A stretch of 7,136 bases of DNA from DATMER01 sp963741305 (GTDB taxonomy: Bacteria; Acidobacteriota; Thermoanaerobaculia; Multivoradales; UBA5704): contig CAVUHL010000006.1 in assembly GCA_963741305.1 (NCBI GenBank), positions 1 to 7,136 of the forward strand, read 5' to 3'. Positions 5,086 to 7,136 of the stretch are shown piece by piece. Below the pieces are notes generated by a model. It saw only the letters and a list, made by a program, of their open reading frames with translations, was not told the origin of the DNA and did not search any database. Positions within the stretch are counted from its first letter, which is position 1, and every line of letters begins with the position of its first letter. The position numbers and the translations under genes were made by a program.

Positions 5086-6153
5086 TCAGTCGCCGCCGTT
5101 CCAGGCGGTTCCGGCGAGCAGAGCGGCGAGGTCGGCGGTGGCGGTGGGGATCCCGGGTGCTTCTGTGTCGTGGAACAGCGCGACCGCCCGCGGATCCTCG
5201 CGGCGCCAAGGCTCGACGCCGCCGAAGACCGGGGGGAGGAGCCAGATCCGGGTATCGGACCGCTGGGTGGCGGGCCGGGAGGTGCAGCCGGGCTCCGGAG
5301 GGAGGTCGGTGCAGTCAGGCAGGATGCGCAGCTCCGCGGTGGTGAGCCGGCCGTCGGAATCCCAGCCGATCACCGCTGCGACCGCCACCCGGCCTCCGGC
5401 GCCCGCGCCATAGAGGTTCAGCCGGTAGAGGTGCGGGTCGGCGCCGCGAAAGACGGCGACCTCGGACGCCGTGTCGAGGAAGTTGTTGATGAAGAACCGC
5501 GTCTCCACCCGCACCAGGCGCTGGAGCAGGGCGAAGACGTGGCGGTCGAACGGGGTGAGGCGGTCGGTGCAGGAGGAGAGCAGGCCGTCCTGGGTCAGGC
5601 CGCGGCCGGGCAGGGTGCTCTGCCGTGCCCGGCGGGCCCGGCGACGTTGTCGATCAGCAGCACCGGCGGGGGTGGCGGCTGCGGCGGAATGAGACTGTGG
5701 AGCCGGAGGGCCGGGAGCCCGGGCTCGAGGCCCACCTGCATCGTGTCGCCCGAGCCGGACGGCAGCAGGTTCGAGGCCGGTTCCTCGCGCGTCAGCGAGA
5801 CCTGGCCGAGCGGCGTCCGGGCCGGATCGACCAGCTGGGGGCGGACCGCCTGGAGATGGAACGCCAGTTGATGCTCCGGCCCCGCGACGACGCTCAGGTC
5901 CGACGGGTTGGACACCGCCAGCCCCTGGTACGACGCGCCGTCGCCGGGCGCCACGAGGAGGTTGGCGACCCGGCCGGGGGGCGGCTGGAGCACGCCGGCG
6001 CCCATCCGCAACAGCAGACGTTCGAGCTCGGAGCTCGGTGCGCTCCACCTCGGCGGCGGTCAGGGGGTGGGTGAGGTCCTGGGCCGCGGCGGGCGCGGCG
6101 GCCAGGCAGACGGCGGCCACGGTCCTGCAAAGCATGACGATCGTGAAGCGCAT
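5086..6153 (-). CDS. Exported protein of unknown function with compensating frameshifts
   Basis: The ATG at 6153 has GGAGAG about 7 bases upstream and opens a clear signal peptide (MRFTIVMLCRTVAAVCLAAA, cleavage likely after APAAA near residue 24). The annotated frame stays open to the TGA at 5086, but between about 6030 and 5620 it reads as Arg/Pro/Gly-rich noise. Here a 7-bp tandem duplication (gagctcg at 6024-6030 and 6031-6037) shifts the frame, and one missing base near 5625-5632 restores it. The repaired middle reads ELERLLLRMGAGVLQPPPGR, then NLLVAPGDGASYQGLAVSNP, and a poly-Pro segment SLIPPQPPPPPVLLIDN. The C-terminal part (FFINNFLDTASEVAVFRG, GRVAVAAVIGWDSDGRLT) is in the original frame. 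The repaired length is about 353 residues. I recognise no family; a periplasmic or secreted location is likely. The product as encoded would have a scrambled centre. Confidence 0.7.
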   Translation of the reverse strand: MRFTIVMLCRTVAAVCLAAAPAAAQDLTHPLTAAEVERTELRARTSAVADGRRRAPAAPRPGRQPPRGARRRRVVPGAGGVQPVGPERRRGAGASTGVPSPGGPPPAGRSGPDAARPGLADARGTGLEPAAVRLGRHDAGGPRARAPGPPAPQSHSAAAATPAGAADRQRRRARRARQSTLPGRGLTQDGLLSSCTDRLTPFDRHVFALLQRLVRVETRFFINNFLDTASEVAVFRGADPHLYRLNLYGAGAGGRVAVAAVIGWDSDGRLTTAELRILPDCTDLPPEPGCTSRPATQRSDTRIWLLPPVFGGVEPWRREDPRAVALFHDTEAPGIPTATADLAALLAGTAWNGGD

Positions 6154-6396
6154 GGGCGACTCTCCGTGAGAGAAGGCGACGTTCTTGCCGGTGTGTACGG
6201 TGCGGAGGCGGGCGCCGTCCAGCGGAGGGGGCGGAGGGGCGGGGGGATCTACCAGGCGCTTTCCCGAGTGGAGATAGAAGCCGGAATTCGTCGCTCTGGC
6301 GGCGCTGCGCAAGGAGCGCTGAGCGGGTAGAGGATGGAGCAGGCACTCTCCGGCGGTGCCCTGGGGTACCGGTTGTCTTGGACTGCTACTTCTCTC
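6154..6396. other. Intergenic stretch between the vapC remnant and the exported-protein gene
   Basis: No gene is supported here. A G-rich tract on the plus strand (6224-6246: runs of 2, 5, 2, 4 and 6 G) could fold as a G-quadruplex and lies in the leader of the exported-protein gene as a C-rich sequence. I could not find a convincing promoter. A minus-strand frame open from 6312 runs into the signal peptide, but its residues (PPAPPPPP) look like translated non-coding DNA. Confidence 0.5.
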
Positions 6397-6446
6397 TCAG
6401 AGTCGGACGAAGCCGGCCTGCTCGAAGTGATGATCGTGGTCAGGGC
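6397..6446 (-). pseudogene. Detached C-terminal remnant of vapC
   Basis: After the TAA at 6447-6449 the sequence still carries the expected end of the toxin: ALTT, then, after restoring one base near 6434, DHHFEQAGFVRL and a TGA at 6397-6399. T-D-HHF-QAGF is the usual terminal motif of VapC/PIN proteins and includes an active-site Asp. The gene therefore once ran to 6397 and was broken by a substitution (probably GAA to TAA) and a one-base loss. Confidence 0.75.
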
Positions 6447-6806
6447 TTACAGGAGTCCAAACTGCCGCATCACGACGAAGCTTGCGCAGTCGACCAGGCT
6501 CCAGTCCTTGTCAGGTCGATCAACCAAAAGCCGCCAACCTTGCAGATCGAGAGTCGGATCGATATGTATGATTTCGACTTGAGGGGAGGATTTGAGTCCT
6601 GTGACAAAAGCGATCACCCTCGGGCGAGGGATGTTGAGCGGGCTGGTCAAGAGCGCCACCAACTCTGCCACGACGTAGTTCGTCGTCAGAAAGCGAGTGC
6701 CTTCTTGGCGAGCTTGGCGGTAAATGGCAGACGCTTGGTGGTGGAACGCCTGGGAAGGATCCAGGAGATGGCCCCAGCCGGCGGTGTCGACGAAGAGATC
6801 CGGCAT
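6447..6806 (-). CDS. vapC: PIN-domain ribonuclease toxin, VapC-like, C-terminally truncated
   Basis: VapC toxins are Mg-dependent ribonucleases that cleave tRNA or rRNA in the cytoplasm. The 119-residue product shows PIN motifs in order: LFVDTAGWGHLLDP with Asp7, TTNYVVAELVALLTSP with Glu48, and DKDWSLVDCASFVVM with Asp101 and Asp106. It stops after QFGLL, just where the family continues into ALTxDHHFxQAGF, so the fourth acidic residue and last strand are missing; their remnant is still readable downstream. Metal binding and activity are probably reduced or lost. It starts at the ATG at 6806, with GAGG about 5 bases upstream, 14 bp after the antitoxin stop, the normal antitoxin-then-toxin order. 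The loss of a toxin active site beside an intact antitoxin suggests inactivation in place. Confidence 0.85.
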   Translation of the reverse strand: MPDLFVDTAGWGHLLDPSQAFHHQASAIYRQARQEGTRFLTTNYVVAELVALLTSPLNIPRPRVIAFVTGLKSSPQVEIIHIDPTLDLQGWRLLVDRPDKDWSLVDCASFVVMRQFGLL

Positions 6807-6820
6807 GGGGCCTCGCGCCG

Positions 6821-7066
6821 TCAGTCGTGCCGCATCTTTTGCTGCAGAGCGCTCCCCAGATAGGCATCATGACGGTCTGCCCAGTCGGAACCCCCGCTGT
6901 CGAAGGCGCCGATGAATGCTTCCAGCGGATCGCTCGCTTCCGGCTGGACGGCTGAGGCCAGGAGGTCGAGCGCCAAAGCTTCCGGTGGCTGTCCGGATTG
7001 CTCCGCCTTCCGGATGAGAGAGCGATAGACGCTCTCGGGCACATTCAGGGTCATCGTGTGTTCCAT
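6821..7066 (-). CDS. vapB: VapB-like antitoxin partner of the PIN toxin
   Basis: The product is an 81-residue predicted antitoxin. The N-terminus (MTLNVPESVYRSLIRKAEQS, residues 5-24) has the beta-strand plus helix pattern of short ribbon-helix-helix DNA-binding domains, followed by a helix PPEALALDLLASAV. The C-terminal half is acidic (EASDPLEAFIGAFDSGGSDW) and would wrap the toxin. The ATG at 7066 has GAGGA about 6 bases upstream; an internal ATG at 7054 would drop four residues. The gene ends 14 bp before the toxin start, and its length and position are typical of such antitoxins. It presumably represses the operon, though I cannot see a clear operator in the 70 bases available upstream. 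The frame is intact, unlike its partner. Confidence 0.78.
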   Translation of the reverse strand: MEHTMTLNVPESVYRSLIRKAEQSGQPPEALALDLLASAVQPEASDPLEAFIGAFDSGGSDWADRHDAYLGSALQQKMRHD

Positions 7067-7074
7067 GATCGTCC

Positions 7075-7136
7075 TCAGCCGAAGAGTAGCAGAGGGAACC
7101 CGGACATGTACGCGGCCTGCCGCGCGAAGGGCAGCG
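7075..7136 (-). CDS. Possible C-terminal end of an upstream gene (partial)
   Basis: One minus-strand frame entering the window reads LPFARQAAYMSGFPLLLFG and stops at a TGA at 7075-7077, 8 bases before the vapB start. The composition looks protein-like and the spacing would fit an operon, but 20 codons are too few to be sure. Confidence 0.25.
   Translation of the reverse strand, partial: LPFARQAAYMSGFPLLLFG

Noticed and set aside
4625..5413. Long plus-strand open frame of 262 codons starting in the array
   Set aside because: It is open only because the repeat length is a multiple of three, and beyond the array it runs antisense to the exported-protein gene with low-complexity residues.
6154..6312. 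Start of the exported protein at 6312
   Set aside because: It would place 53 low-complexity residues before a textbook signal peptide whose own ATG at 6153 has a good ribosome-binding site.

Overview
The window is GC-rich bacterial DNA in which every gene I can support lies on the minus strand, so genes are read from high to low coordinates. It comes from an accessory region: a DDE transposase, two type II toxin-antitoxin (TA) modules (HicAB and VapBC), several small genes of unknown function, a tandem-repeat block, and an unusually high share of broken reading frames. The host cannot be named securely. The high GC, the abundance of TA modules and the style of the secreted protein would fit a soil or aquatic lineage such as Gemmatimonadota or Acidobacteriota, but that is a weak inference.

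Region 1 (4-4623) looks like one mobile unit. A 19-bp terminal sequence at 4-22 recurs inverted at 4605-4623 with 18 of 19 bases matching. It begins GG and has TG at positions 6-7, as IS1-family ends do. The left copy overlaps the stop codon of an IS1-like transposase gene (13-887, one frameshift). Between the transposase and the far end lie seven passenger genes in the same orientation. In transcription order they are orfA (4055-4477), orfB (3347-4052, frameshifted), orfC (2875-3279), orfD (2601-2851, frameshifted), hicA (2243-2530), hicB (1726-2253) and orfE (1000-1725). The three bases before the left end match the last three bases of the 8 bp after the right end, as an 8-bp target duplication would require. 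The hicAB-orfE part is visibly less GC-rich than orfA-orfD, so the cargo is probably a mosaic.

Region 2 (4625-5044) is a block of ten 42-bp tandem repeats, each made of two related 21-bp halves. The mobile unit appears to have inserted inside this block, so the rest of the array should lie to the left of the window.

Region 3 (5086-6153) encodes an exported protein of unknown function. Its middle third is thrown out of frame by a 7-bp tandem duplication and brought back by a one-base loss.

Region 4 (6397-7066) is a VapBC-type operon. The antitoxin is intact, but the PIN-domain toxin is cut short by a stop codon and a one-base loss, removing the last acidic residue of its active site. The final 60 bases may hold the C-terminus of another minus-strand gene.

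The genes most likely to work together are hicA, hicB and orfE: overlapping or abutting, with a promoter and a dyad operator candidate just upstream of hicA. The first two cargo genes, orfA and orfB, are also tightly spaced. At least five of about eleven genes carry frame disruptions, which means either decay of an old mobile region or residual indel errors in the sequence.
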